21,767 bases of DNA from Deltaproteobacteria bacterium UBA5329 (GCA_002408185.1 DHQV01000015.1:1-21767); one strand, 5' to 3'; shown: positions 6,890-13,477, counted from the stretch's first letter. Numbers and translations are program-made. The notes: generated by a model from the sequence alone, not told the origin.

Positions 6890-7387
6890 ATGAGGGGAAG
6901 AAAGAGTATAGAGAGACGTATGGATGAAGCGGTAAAAGCCGCGAATTTTGAGGCCCTGGAAGCGGCCGTCCGTGACGGCGGAGATGTCAACGGCAGATAT
7001 AAAAGGACAGGCAATCCGTATCTGTTGGTGTTATTTGACACGGTGAACCACCCCGATCGTGCCTGGGGTTCTTGGGAATGTATCCAGAATCGTGTAAAAA
7101 TGGTCCAGTTTCTCATATCTCACGGCGCTGATACCAACGCGACGGGCTCACATTTCGAAACACCCCTATACTGGGCGTGCCGGTACGCCAGGCATAAAAA
7201 TGCAAGAGTGCTGGCGGAGCATGGCGCGGATCTGACGTTGAAGAACACCATCGACTGTACCCCCCTTGATCTCGCACTCAATAGCACAGATTCGAATGAG
7301 GAAATCCTCGCCCTCTTCCAGGAGCTCGCGCCTGAACTCTATTTCTCGACGTTCTGCACTACAAATATATCCCCTGGAGGAATGTGA
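6890..7387 (+). CDS. Ankyrin-repeat protein 5, tailed
   Basis: 165 residues with about three ankyrin units (FEALEAAVRDGGDVNG, RVKMVQFLISHGADTNA, TPLYWACRYARHKNARVLAEHGADL), a capping helix (EEILALFQEL) and the tail APELYFSTFCTTNISPGGM, nearly identical to that of gene 1. The start is uncertain. ATG 6890 directly follows the operator palindrome and has no ribosome binding site, whereas the ATG at 6920 has only a weak GAGAG, but it gives an N-terminus (MDEAVKAANFEALEAAV) that lines up with gene 2. Its CCTGGAGGAATGTGA end encodes PGGM and provides the ribosome binding site of gene 6. This gene pair is split from the main operon by the CI-like repressor gene. Confidence 0.82.
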   Translation: MRGRKSIERRMDEAVKAANFEALEAAVRDGGDVNGRYKRTGNPYLLVLFDTVNHPDRAWGSWECIQNRVKMVQFLISHGADTNATGSHFETPLYWACRYARHKNARVLAEHGADLTLKNTIDCTPLDLALNSTDSNEEILALFQELAPELYFSTFCTTNISPGGM

Positions 7388-7827
7388 AATTGACCAACAC
7401 AAAGAAGATTGTCCACATTAGCAAGATCAACGAATCCTTTATCGAGGCCTGTGAAAGGGGGCTTCAAGACGCTGCGCTTTACCTTATCGAAATGGGGGCG
7501 GATGTGGAGAGCGTTATAGACAAAACAGGACAGACGCCGATTGTTATTGCAAGCAAAACGGGCAATTCCGCCATCGCCCGGCTCCTGATCGACTACGGAG
7601 CGGACGTGAATATGCCTGATGGGCTCGGACACACCCCTCTTGAATGGGCATGCATGGAAGGTCATGCAAAAATAGCGCGGTTGCTCTTGGAGAACGGGGC
7701 GGATCCTATCGAGATCAATCCCGACCCGGAAGCTGTGAAGCCTTTCAACGAGGAAATCCTTGCCCTGCTCCGGGAGTATGTGCGTCAGGAAACAGGGCTG
7801 GGCGAGGCGGATGGGATGGGGATGTGA
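7384..7827 (+). CDS. Ankyrin-repeat protein 6, tail lost
   Basis: 147 residues, three to four ankyrin units (SFIEACERGLQDAALYLIEM, TPIVIASKTGNSAIARLLIDY, TPLEWACMEGHAKIARLLLEN) and the same capping helix as the others (EEILALLREYV). The APELYFSxFCT tail is absent and replaced by RQETGLGEADGMGM. It is the last ankyrin gene in the series and the only one without the tail. The start is GTG 7384, overlapping the stop of gene 5; TTG 7390 is in frame and better spaced (nine bases) from the GGAGG at 7376-7380. Confidence 0.82.
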   Translation: MKLTNTKKIVHISKINESFIEACERGLQDAALYLIEMGADVESVIDKTGQTPIVIASKTGNSAIARLLIDYGADVNMPDGLGHTPLEWACMEGHAKIARLLLENGADPIEINPDPEAVKPFNEEILALLREYVRQETGLGEADGMGM

Positions 7828-7854
7828 CGACCTTTGCATTGTATTCTATTTCTG

Positions 7855-7892
7855 GTTAATCCCTTGACAGGGGATTAACGTTGTTATACAAT
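7855..7892 (+). promoter_or_regulatory. abiE promoter with inverted repeat over the -35 box
   Basis: TTGACA (7864-7869) and TACAAT (7887-7892) are 17 bases apart, a near-consensus sigma-70 promoter. The -35 box is the loop of a perfect inverted repeat with 9-base arms, GTTAATCCC (7855-7863) and GGGATTAAC (7871-7879). AbiEi proteins are known to bind inverted repeats in their own promoter, so this is a likely autoregulatory operator. The predicted transcription start is at or within about three bases of the ATG at 7902, so the mRNA may be leaderless. Confidence 0.7.
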
Positions 7893-7901
7893 GAATCTAC
7901 T

Positions 7902-8768
7902 ATGAATACTCCAAAAGATATACCAAACAAACCCAATGACGCGCCCGACAAGCGCCGGGGTGCATCTCTCGGCCCCCTCGGGATACGTTTTTTCGCCTAC
8001 GTCCAGTCAAAAGGCACAGTGGAAGAAAAAACGGCTATTGTGGAAACCGGTGAACTGCAGACCGCCCTCGGACTGACGCCCGTCCAGGAGCGCAAGCTCC
8101 TGAGCCGCCTGTCCCGCGCCGAAATGATCGCCCGTGTACGCAGGAGACTCTACCTGGCCCCGAAAAAACTGCCGTCTTGGGGAAAATGGAGCCCCGACAT
8201 GGCTCTGGCGATCAACACGCTCATGAGGGACAAGGGCGGCCGGTATCAGATCTGTGGGCCGAATATGTTCAACGAATATGGTTTTTCCACCCAGGTGCCG
8301 GTCCTGGTATACGCGTACAACGACAAAATATCAGGATCAAAAAAGATTGGCTCTGTATATCTGGAGCTCATCAAAGTCGGGCCGGAGAGGCTCGGAGATA
8401 CCGAGGATGTCAGGTGGAGGAGTGGAGAGATTGCCGTATATTCTTCCCGTGTCCGGACTCTTGTTGACGCGGTCTACGACTGGCCCAGATTCGGCTATTT
8501 GACTCGTGTTTACAGGTGGATACGCCGGGACCTCCGGGAGGATAGAATAACTGCCGAGGCCTTGGTAGAGTGTACGCTGCGCTATGGCGATATCGCCACG
8601 ATCAGACGCATCGGGACATTACTGGAAACCCTGGGCGTAGATGACAGGCTGCTGGAGAAACTCGAGAAGAGGCTAAAGCCTACCATGGCGACGATCCCGT
8701 GGCTCCCGAAGAAACCCAAACGCGGCAAGCTAAATAAGAGATGGGGAGTGATTATCAATGGCGAGTGA
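7902..8768 (+). CDS. abiEi: AbiEi-type antitoxin and autorepressor
   Basis: 288 residues from the ATG at 7902; a TTG at 7881 is in frame but overlaps the -10 box. It has an N-terminal winged-helix-like segment (LQTALGLTPVQERKLLSRLSRAEMIARVRRRLYLAP), a middle with YQICGPNMFNEYGFSTQVP and a C-terminal part with VRTLVDAVYDWPRFG and repeated helices, the organisation of type IV antitoxins of the AbiEi group. These repress the operon and protect the cell from AbiEii. The stop overlaps the start of the toxin gene by 11 bases. The toxin is truncated, so its present job may be only regulatory. Confidence 0.78.
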   Translation: MNTPKDIPNKPNDAPDKRRGASLGPLGIRFFAYVQSKGTVEEKTAIVETGELQTALGLTPVQERKLLSRLSRAEMIARVRRRLYLAPKKLPSWGKWSPDMALAINTLMRDKGGRYQICGPNMFNEYGFSTQVPVLVYAYNDKISGSKKIGSVYLELIKVGPERLGDTEDVRWRSGEIAVYSSRVRTLVDAVYDWPRFGYLTRVYRWIRRDLREDRITAEALVECTLRYGDIATIRRIGTLLETLGVDDRLLEKLEKRLKPTMATIPWLPKKPKRGKLNKRWGVIINGE

Positions 8769-9237
8769 TATCCACAAGGATGATGATTCTTTCGGAAAAG
8801 CATTGGGTTCAACCAGCACAAAGACAAAATTTTCCGGTATTCTGATCGAAAAGGACTATTATTGCACTTTACTCCTGGAATATCTGTCTTCAAAGTGTCC
8901 AAATCTCGTCTTTAAAGGCGGGACATGCCTTTCCAAGGTTTATGCGGACTTCTACCGTCTCAGCGAAGACCTCGATTTCTCGATCACACCCGCCGGCAGA
9001 GGGAACCGCACATCCCGAAGCAACCAAATGAAACCCTTTGAACAAATCTTTTCCGATCTGCCGAAAGTTCTCGACTGCTTTCAGATAGGACAAGGTTTAA
9101 GGGGGGGGGCGAACGAGTCAAAACATTATGGCGCTATCATAAACTACCGATCTTTATTAAGCGAAGATTTAGGACATACGCCGGGAATCCCCGGTAATTC
9201 ATTGCCGGGGATTCCCGGCGTATGTCCTAAGGAGTAG
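8758..9237 (+). pseudogene. abiEii: AbiEii-type nucleotidyltransferase toxin, truncated by a hairpin element
   Basis: The family signature is clear: LVFKGGTCLSKVYADFYR then LSEDLDFSI, with KGGT at 53-56 and the metal-binding acids in SEDLD at 69-73. This corresponds to the nucleotidyltransferase core of AbiEii toxins, which modify a nucleic acid target such as tRNA. Family members run to about 300 residues; this frame has 159. Homology-like sequence ends near residue 137 (HYGAIINYRSLLSED), and the rest is read from an inverted repeat (9169-9230) that has replaced the 3' half. Downstream catalytic and C-terminal parts are lost, so it is probably inactive. A run of nine G (9101-9109) lies in frame at residues 115-117. 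The start is preceded by GGGGAGT at suitable distance within abiEi. Confidence 0.75.
9169..9230. repeat. Perfect inverted repeat, 26-base arms and 10-base loop
   Basis: The left arm begins TTAGGACATACGCC at 9169 and ends CCGG at 9194; the right arm, 9205-9230, is its exact reverse complement; the loop is TAATTCATTG. The arms are GC-rich and would form an extremely stable hairpin. It interrupts abiEii. It could be a REP or MITE-like element, an insertion-sequence scar with its two ends brought together, or a terminator-like fold (no T-run follows). Confidence 0.9.
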
Positions 9238-9267
9238 TTGAGAAATTAACTTTACGGGTGGTACAAT
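9238..9267 (+). promoter_or_regulatory. Candidate promoter of the TM2-domain gene
   Basis: TTGAGA (9238-9243) and TACAAT (9262-9267), 18 bases apart. If used, transcription would start after the ATG at 9270, favouring the in-frame ATG at 9279 with almost no leader. The GGGTGG at 9256-9261 instead suits the ATG at 9270 on a longer transcript, so the two readings conflict. Confidence 0.3.
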
Positions 9268-9269
9268 AA

Positions 9270-9677
9270 ATGCGGCCCATGAATTATTCAAATGACACTC
9301 ATCTCAAGTCGATCGGCTACATCCTGTGGATCTTCGGCTTCACGGGTTCTCACCGGTTCTATTACGGCAAACCCATCACAGGTACAATTTGGTTCTTTAC
9401 TCTGGGCCTTTTATTCATAGGCTGGTTTATCGACCTTTTTCTCATCCCGTACATGGACCGCGAGGCTGATCGGAGGTATTCCAGCGGCAACATCGACTAT
9501 ACGGTGGCATGGATTCTGCTGACATTTCTCGGATTATTCGGCATACACCGTTTCTATATGGGAAAGTGGGTTACGGGAATAATATACCTACTGACGGGCG
9601 GTATCTTCGGCATCGGGTATCTCTATGATCTCTGGACTCTCAATGATCAAGTCTCGATCATAAATAGCAGGTTCTGA
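9270..9677 (+). CDS. Small membrane protein with two TM2 domains
   Basis: 135 residues containing two copies of the TM2 motif. Copy one is GFTGSHRFYYGKPITGTIWF with the paired helix ending IGWFIDLFLIP; copy two is GLFGIHRFYMGKWVTGIIYL with IGYLYDLWTL. Each copy gives two transmembrane helices around the conserved HRFY-x-GK turn, so the protein should lie in the inner membrane with four helices. The molecular role of bacterial TM2 proteins is not settled. The start may be ATG 9270 or 9279. It lies convergent to the endonuclease gene and is separated from abiEii by the hairpin. Confidence 0.8.
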   Translation: MRPMNYSNDTHLKSIGYILWIFGFTGSHRFYYGKPITGTIWFFTLGLLFIGWFIDLFLIPYMDREADRRYSSGNIDYTVAWILLTFLGLFGIHRFYMGKWVTGIIYLLTGGIFGIGYLYDLWTLNDQVSIINSRF

Positions 9678-9726
9678 GCAACTTCGTAAAATACTAGGTG
9701 CCGATCTGCATCCTTGCCCAAATATC

Positions 9727-10491
9727 CTACCATAGCCCGGCTTTTTTACATTGTTCCTTCACTATCGGATTTTCGTTCCCCTGGATCGCTTCAATGCGCC
9801 TGCACCGTTCACACTCCCACTTGTCTACAGGGTCTTGCTTGCTCCAGGCATCAAACAGATTTTCGCTTGATCTTCCTATAATGCCTTTACCCGGATATGC
9901 ACGGTCCATATATTGATACGTTCTCGCTATATCCCCCCTGATCTGCTTCGGCGGTTCTACCGTCCGGGCTGCCTTGTCGATTTTCACATGACATACTTCG
10001 ATATAGTCCTTTCCTGCCACCATACCAAAGCGATGATTGGAGCGTAACCCGTTTACTTCTCCTATTGCCGGAACAAGGTTGTACATATCCGATTCCATGA
10101 AACGATACGGAACAGCAACCTTACGCGCACAGTTGCGTCCCTTGAACGCCTTGCCCTTGTTATCCACACATCGGGGATTGCCTTCACGCCATTCCTTGAA
10201 TGACTGTCCGAAATGAGCAGCCGGTACGATATGTTCCCACTCAACCCGTTCTGACCGTTTTCCTCCCTTTACAGGTACGTAATTCTGGCAGGGCTGCACA
10301 TCCTTGTACTCGTCAAAGGGACATCCACAGTAAAAGGTTATCCGGTGGTCCTTGTAGATCTCGCGTTCAAGGGTCTTCTTGGCTTTATTGAAGGAATCAT
10401 TCCAGGTATTGCCGTTATCCGCCGCATAGGCAGGGGACAGCACGAAAAGGACAAGCAACAAAGCACAAAGAATGGAAAGTTTTTTCACCAC
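9727..10491 (-). CDS. Secreted endonuclease I family nuclease
   Basis: 254 residues. A classic signal peptide (VKKLSILCALLLVLFVLSPAYA, cleavage likely after residue 23) sends it to the periplasm or outside. The mature part matches the Endonuclease_1 (EndA/Vvn/Dns) family: EWEHIVPAAHFGQ with the general-base histidine at 87, MESDMYNLVPAIGEVNGLRSN, and several cysteines (CGCPF, PCQNY, CERCRR) likely in disulphides. These enzymes degrade double-stranded DNA without sequence preference and are used for nutrient DNA scavenging or barrier to uptake. Two adjacent GTG codons can start it; GGAGG lies four or seven bases before them. The length fits the family. Confidence 0.9.
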   Translation of the reverse strand: MVKKLSILCALLLVLFVLSPAYAADNGNTWNDSFNKAKKTLEREIYKDHRITFYCGCPFDEYKDVQPCQNYVPVKGGKRSERVEWEHIVPAAHFGQSFKEWREGNPRCVDNKGKAFKGRNCARKVAVPYRFMESDMYNLVPAIGEVNGLRSNHRFGMVAGKDYIEVCHVKIDKAARTVEPPKQIRGDIARTYQYMDRAYPGKGIIGRSSENLFDAWSKQDPVDKWECERCRRIEAIQGNENPIVKEQCKKAGLW

Positions 10492-10677
10492 TATACCTCC
10501 GGCAAAATTGATAGTTAGAACGGTCCTGAAAGCGTAAGTCTGTAATATGCATCATAACAAACCAGCAAAGTGGCATCATTTCCGGTCTTTACCAATTCGC
10601 ATACTTATTGGCGTATAGAGTCCAAAATGAAAAAAAAGACCTGGGGATCTGGCACGCCGAGTAAGACAACGCATGAG

Positions 10678-10929
10678 TTACAATCGTACCAATCTTTGTC
10701 CACAATTCGGGCAAAATGATGCGTCACCATGGTAGTGCTTTTCACAACGGGCGCATAATGATGTTGATAGTGGGGGCCTGATGACCAACCAGAGAGGCAA
10801 AAATACTATAAGAAGTCCAACAGTCCCTATCGCCCAGCCCAGAGCGGAGGCACTTCCTCGTTTCTGAGCGTCTTTATAGACCCATGCTCCGGCAAGCAAT
10901 GCTATGGCAAAACCTGCAAACAATTCCAT
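10678..10929 (-). CDS. Small membrane protein with C-terminal zinc ribbon
   Basis: 83 residues from the ATG at 10929; a GTG at 10938 is in frame, but the GGGTGG (about 10940-10935) fits the ATG better. Two hydrophobic helices (LFAGFAIALLAGAWVY and LGWAIGTVGLLIVFLPLWLVI) are followed by a four-cysteine ribbon CARCEKHYHGDASFCPNCG. The protein should lie in the inner membrane with the zinc ribbon on one side. Function unknown. The right end of the IS200/IS605 element lies immediately upstream, so its native promoter has probably been displaced. Confidence 0.65.
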   Translation of the reverse strand: MELFAGFAIALLAGAWVYKDAQKRGSASALGWAIGTVGLLIVFLPLWLVIRPPLSTSLCARCEKHYHGDASFCPNCGQRLVRL

Positions 10930-10934
10930 AAGAA

Positions 10935-11060
10935 CCACCCGTCATTAATAGTGACACTCCGCATGGGTTAAAACCCCGCGGTTTCCCTGAACAGAACTTC
11001 ATTCAGGGCTACATGAACATGCGTAGCATACCTCATACCCGTGGGCGGTGCCATATCGCC
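10935..11060 (-). ncRNA. Probable omega (right-end) RNA of the TnpB element
   Basis: TnpB nucleases are guided by an RNA derived from the 3' end of tnpB and the element's right end. In this element that region holds a paired structure at 10959-10981, where CCGC/GCGG closes GGGTT/AACCC, overlapping the tnpB stop codon. The guide would begin just past the element tip at about 10940-10955. Boundaries are inferred from the family, not seen directly. Confidence 0.4.
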
Positions 11061-12140
11061 GACTACCGGGCCTGAGCCCAGATACTTCTTGCGGATGTTG
11101 AACCCGCCGACACCATCCCTGTGATACCGGAAGCCACACGCGCAGGTATATTGCCTGCCCGACGGCTTGTGCCTTCTGCCGCAGGCGGGACATTCCTGGC
11201 TCGTGTACGCCTCATCCTGAAGCTCCACGACCATACCGGGGCGCTGTGCCTTGTAGGAGACCAGCCGGCGCGTCTTTCCCGATACCATCCGGTGGAGCTT
11301 CTGGTTCGCTTTCCTCCCGTAGTCCAGGTTCTGGCGGATGTCCCGGATATCGCCAACGACCACGGTCTGCACGCCTTCCCTGTAGAGCGTGGAGACAAGT
11401 TGCGTGGTTTGTTTATGCAGGACATCGTTTATCTGGTTACCGAGCTTGCGAAGCTGCCTCTGCTTGCTTCTTACTGCTTTCTTCCATCTCCTTGAGCCCT
11501 TCTTCTTCGTGTCGATGATGGAAGAAAGACGCGCTTTCACCTTGTTCTGATACTGGCGTTTGGAACGAAGGAGCCGGCCGTTGAGAATATAGCAGTTCTC
11601 GCCGTCGTGTGACGCTGCCATGTGGACCTCACCGAGATCCACGCCGGCGACCCTGTCCCCGATCGGGGACATCTGAGTTTCCGCCTTGTAGACAACACGG
11701 AGCTCGTACTCTCTCCCGTTCCAGCCGAGCTCCACAAGGGCGGGTATCTCGCGTTCCCACGGTATGACAACGGGGGCGTTGCCCCTTCCGTTCGAGAGGA
11801 CAAGGGTCCCCTCTTTGAGCCGGATTGCGGAGTTCTTCCACTGGACCCTGAAGTAACGCCGCCGGTTATGGGGCGGTTTTGCCTGCGGGTCCGTCTTTCT
11901 GCGTTTACGCCAGGACTTGAGCGAAGAGCAGAATGACTGGACCACGGCGTCGGCGCTGTGCACATGAAGGTCTTTCGAGCTGTGCCAACGCATGAGCGAG
12001 GAGGGCTTCAGCCAGACGTCTTTCTTTCTCACCGTGCGCCAGAAAGAGACGACTGTCCGGGTATAGAGCTCCCCTGCTGCCAGGCAAAGAGCGTCGAGCT
12101 GTGCGGTCCTTCCTATTTTGAGCTTTCGGACGGTATACAT
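10968..12140 (-). CDS. tnpB: TnpB RNA-guided nuclease with atypical RuvC-II
   Basis: 390 residues from the ATG at 12140. That ATG overlaps the tnpA stop (TGATG) and follows AAGGGA; the longer frame from 12227 is tnpA in another frame. RuvC-I is GVDLGEVHMAA (D168). The RuvC-II position reads VVVGDIRDIRQN, with Gly263 where canonical TnpB has the catalytic Glu. RuvC-III is HRDGVGGFNI (D342). The zinc finger uses CPAC (C317, C320) and CAC (C333, C335). A glutamate (E310) precedes the finger in QDEAYTSQECPAC, as in TnpB groups with a rearranged catalytic site, so activity may be kept. TnpB cuts DNA next to a short motif under guidance of the right-end RNA and helps the element persist. The C-terminal end reads into the right-end hairpin. 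Confidence 0.92.
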   Translation of the reverse strand: MYTVRKLKIGRTAQLDALCLAAGELYTRTVVSFWRTVRKKDVWLKPSSLMRWHSSKDLHVHSADAVVQSFCSSLKSWRKRRKTDPQAKPPHNRRRYFRVQWKNSAIRLKEGTLVLSNGRGNAPVVIPWEREIPALVELGWNGREYELRVVYKAETQMSPIGDRVAGVDLGEVHMAASHDGENCYILNGRLLRSKRQYQNKVKARLSSIIDTKKKGSRRWKKAVRSKQRQLRKLGNQINDVLHKQTTQLVSTLYREGVQTVVVGDIRDIRQNLDYGRKANQKLHRMVSGKTRRLVSYKAQRPGMVVELQDEAYTSQECPACGRRHKPSGRQYTCACGFRYHRDGVGGFNIRKKYLGSGPVVGDMAPPTGMRYATHVHVALNEVLFRETAGF

Positions 12141-12529
12141 CAGAGTCCCTTCTGCGCTTCCATGTATTTCTGTATCGTCTCCCGGGAGACGTTCCCGGCT
12201 GTGGATGCAAAGTAAGACCGCGTCCACAGTGAAGGGATCTTGTGAAGTTCGCGGTGTTTCTGCCGCAGTTCGCGGGCCGTGATCCCTTTCAACTCCTTGA
12301 CCACCTCAGCTGCGGAGTCTGACGGGAACACCCTCACGAACAGGTGAATATGATCCGGTTGGATAGCAAGCTGGAGGACATCCCAGCCTCTCTGTTCGCA
12401 CTTCTGCCGGAGCAGGGCCTCGCAATCGTTTGCCACGTTGCCCGTGAGGACTGGTTTTCTCCTCTTCGGGCACCATATGAGGTGGTAAACGATGAGGTGT
12501 ACGCGATGTTCGTCTCTTCTGTAATCCAT
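12140..12529 (-). CDS. tnpA: IS200-like Y1 transposase TnpA
   Basis: 129 residues, a normal length. It has the HUH motif as PDHIHLFVRV (H60, H62) and the catalytic tyrosine as IQKYMEAQ (Y122). The N-terminus HLIVYHLIWCPKRRKPVL is the classic start of this family. The enzyme cuts and rejoins single-stranded DNA at the element's hairpin ends, as a dimer, during replication. Its stop overlaps the tnpB start by one base. No strong ribosome binding site is visible before the ATG, which is common in this family. Confidence 0.93.
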   Translation of the reverse strand: MDYRRDEHRVHLIVYHLIWCPKRRKPVLTGNVANDCEALLRQKCEQRGWDVLQLAIQPDHIHLFVRVFPSDSAAEVVKELKGITARELRQKHRELHKIPSLWTRSYFASTAGNVSRETIQKYMEAQKGL

Positions 12530-12583
12530 GTTGAAAGCGTACCATCTGACAACTGATATATCAACAATAAATCAACATTCGTT

Positions 12584-12626
12584 ACCGCCTCACCACGGCC
12601 ACTGAAGTGGCGTGGCTTGCGGCGGT
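12584..12626. repeat. Left-end hairpin of the IS200/IS605 element
   Basis: Nested inverted repeat: outer arms ACCGCC/GGCGGT, inner arms CCACGGCCACT and AGTGGCGTGG with one bulged base. It lies 55 bases upstream of tnpA, as expected for the TnpA recognition structure. Confidence 0.75.
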
Positions 12627-12669
12627 GGAGGCTGTCGGTTTGTTTCAACCTTAACGCTGATAGATACCA

Positions 12670-12738
12670 TCAAGGGTCATCTGTTTCAGCAGAGTGCCAC
12701 ACTTCTCCGGAGCATTCTGGACATTTGATGATTGCCAT
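12670..12738 (-). pseudogene. N-terminal fragment of a zinc-ribbon protein
   Basis: Minus-strand frame of 22 residues beginning MAIIKCPECSGEVWHSAET. Many small zinc-ribbon proteins start M-A-x-I-x-C-P-E-C and continue with a second CPxCG knuckle, which is missing here because the frame ends near the left end of the transposable element. The likeliest reading is a gene broken by that insertion; the sequence just beyond the right end does not obviously supply the missing part. Confidence 0.4.
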
Positions 12739-12967
12739 ACTTATAACCGCCAGAATGTTGATGATAACATTATATTTGGAGCTAAAGCAGATTTAAATAA
12801 CAAAAGATATTAACCGCGACCACATCTTTGGATAAGGCAAATTATGCCCATTTTATGCCCATAGATTGGGTCCTGCCGCCAGAATACGGCGGGACGGTGT
12901 TCCATAACATCTCAGTTATCCGGATTGCCAGAGAATAGCGGCTACAAGCTTCAGAAAGTCGGCGGGA
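12739..12967. other. Non-coding stretch between transposon flank and frameshifted gene
   Basis: No gene seen. It contains a tandem near-repeat of TTATGCCCAT at about 12841-12861 and an imperfect inverted repeat (GTCCTGCCG and CGGCGGGAC, about 12870-12895, one mismatch) without a following T-run. No tRNA-like fold was recognised. Confidence 0.35.
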
Positions 12968-13466
12968 CTATACTGGAGATGATGAGGCAGCGATTATAAG
13001 CGAAACATCTCCAAAGCCCAATGTTCCACCAATTGCATAGCTATAGGCGCTCAGCAAGATATCTTCTATGCCGTCATTGTTAAGATCGGCTCGTAGAATT
13101 TCCCAATAAGTTTTGCCCATTCCCCCAAATATCAGATTTAGATAATATCGGGATTTGTGTTCGACTACAAATTCTGCCATCTTTCACCAAATCGGTAACT
13201 GCCAAACCTGCCCGATCGAGAGCAAGAAATTCTTCCTCATCATCGCCAGACAGGTAAGGAAGAATCATAACCGGTAATAAGTCAATGTCCTCAACTCCTC
13301 GTATCGGCTCGGAAATGAAGCTAATATCTGCAGTGCGAGCGTTAGACATTGCAGCAATTAATGCATAGACTTTTTTGAAAAATGTTTCCTCTTTTATTTC
13401 GTACCTTGACCTGTCATAATATCCTTCTTCCACTGCACTGGCCCATTCCCTGCACGTTTTTACCAA
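12968..13466 (-). pseudogene. Uncharacterised protein gene, frameshifted, 5' end cut by IS256 scar
   Basis: Two overlapping minus-strand frames belong together. The upstream one (from 13466) gives ASAVEEGYYDRSRYEIKEET to DLVKDG; after about position 13185 it goes wrong. The other frame then continues MAEFVVEHKSRYYLNLIFGG and ILRADLNNDGIEDILLSAYSY to a stop at 12968. A one-base insertion near 13180-13190 explains it. DLNNDGIEDILL resembles a calcium-binding-type D-x-N-x-D-G loop, as in many secreted proteins; no signal peptide remains because the 5' end abuts the transposase scrap at about 13470. Family unknown. Confidence 0.55.
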
Positions 13467-13477
13467 ACGGTACTCCG

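Larger units (their letters stand above)
10940..12640 (-). mobile_element. IS200/IS605-family insertion sequence with tnpA and tnpB
   Basis: Both genes run in the same direction, tnpA first, as in IS608-type elements. The left end carries a subterminal hairpin (12584-12626): ACCGCC pairs with GGCGGT, enclosing CCACGGCCACT and AGTGGCGTGG around a tiny loop. The right end carries a second hairpin at 10959-10981. Such imperfect palindromes are what single-strand Y1 transposases recognise. These elements leave no target duplication, so exact ends cannot be fixed by eye. Beyond the left end is a fragment of a zinc-ribbon gene. Both genes look intact, so the element may be active. Confidence 0.85.

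Noticed and set aside
9660..9668. ATAAATAGC, part of the CI-like operator, near the end of the TM2 gene
   Set aside because: It lies within codons for the C-terminus of the TM2 protein and is not near a promoter; most likely chance.
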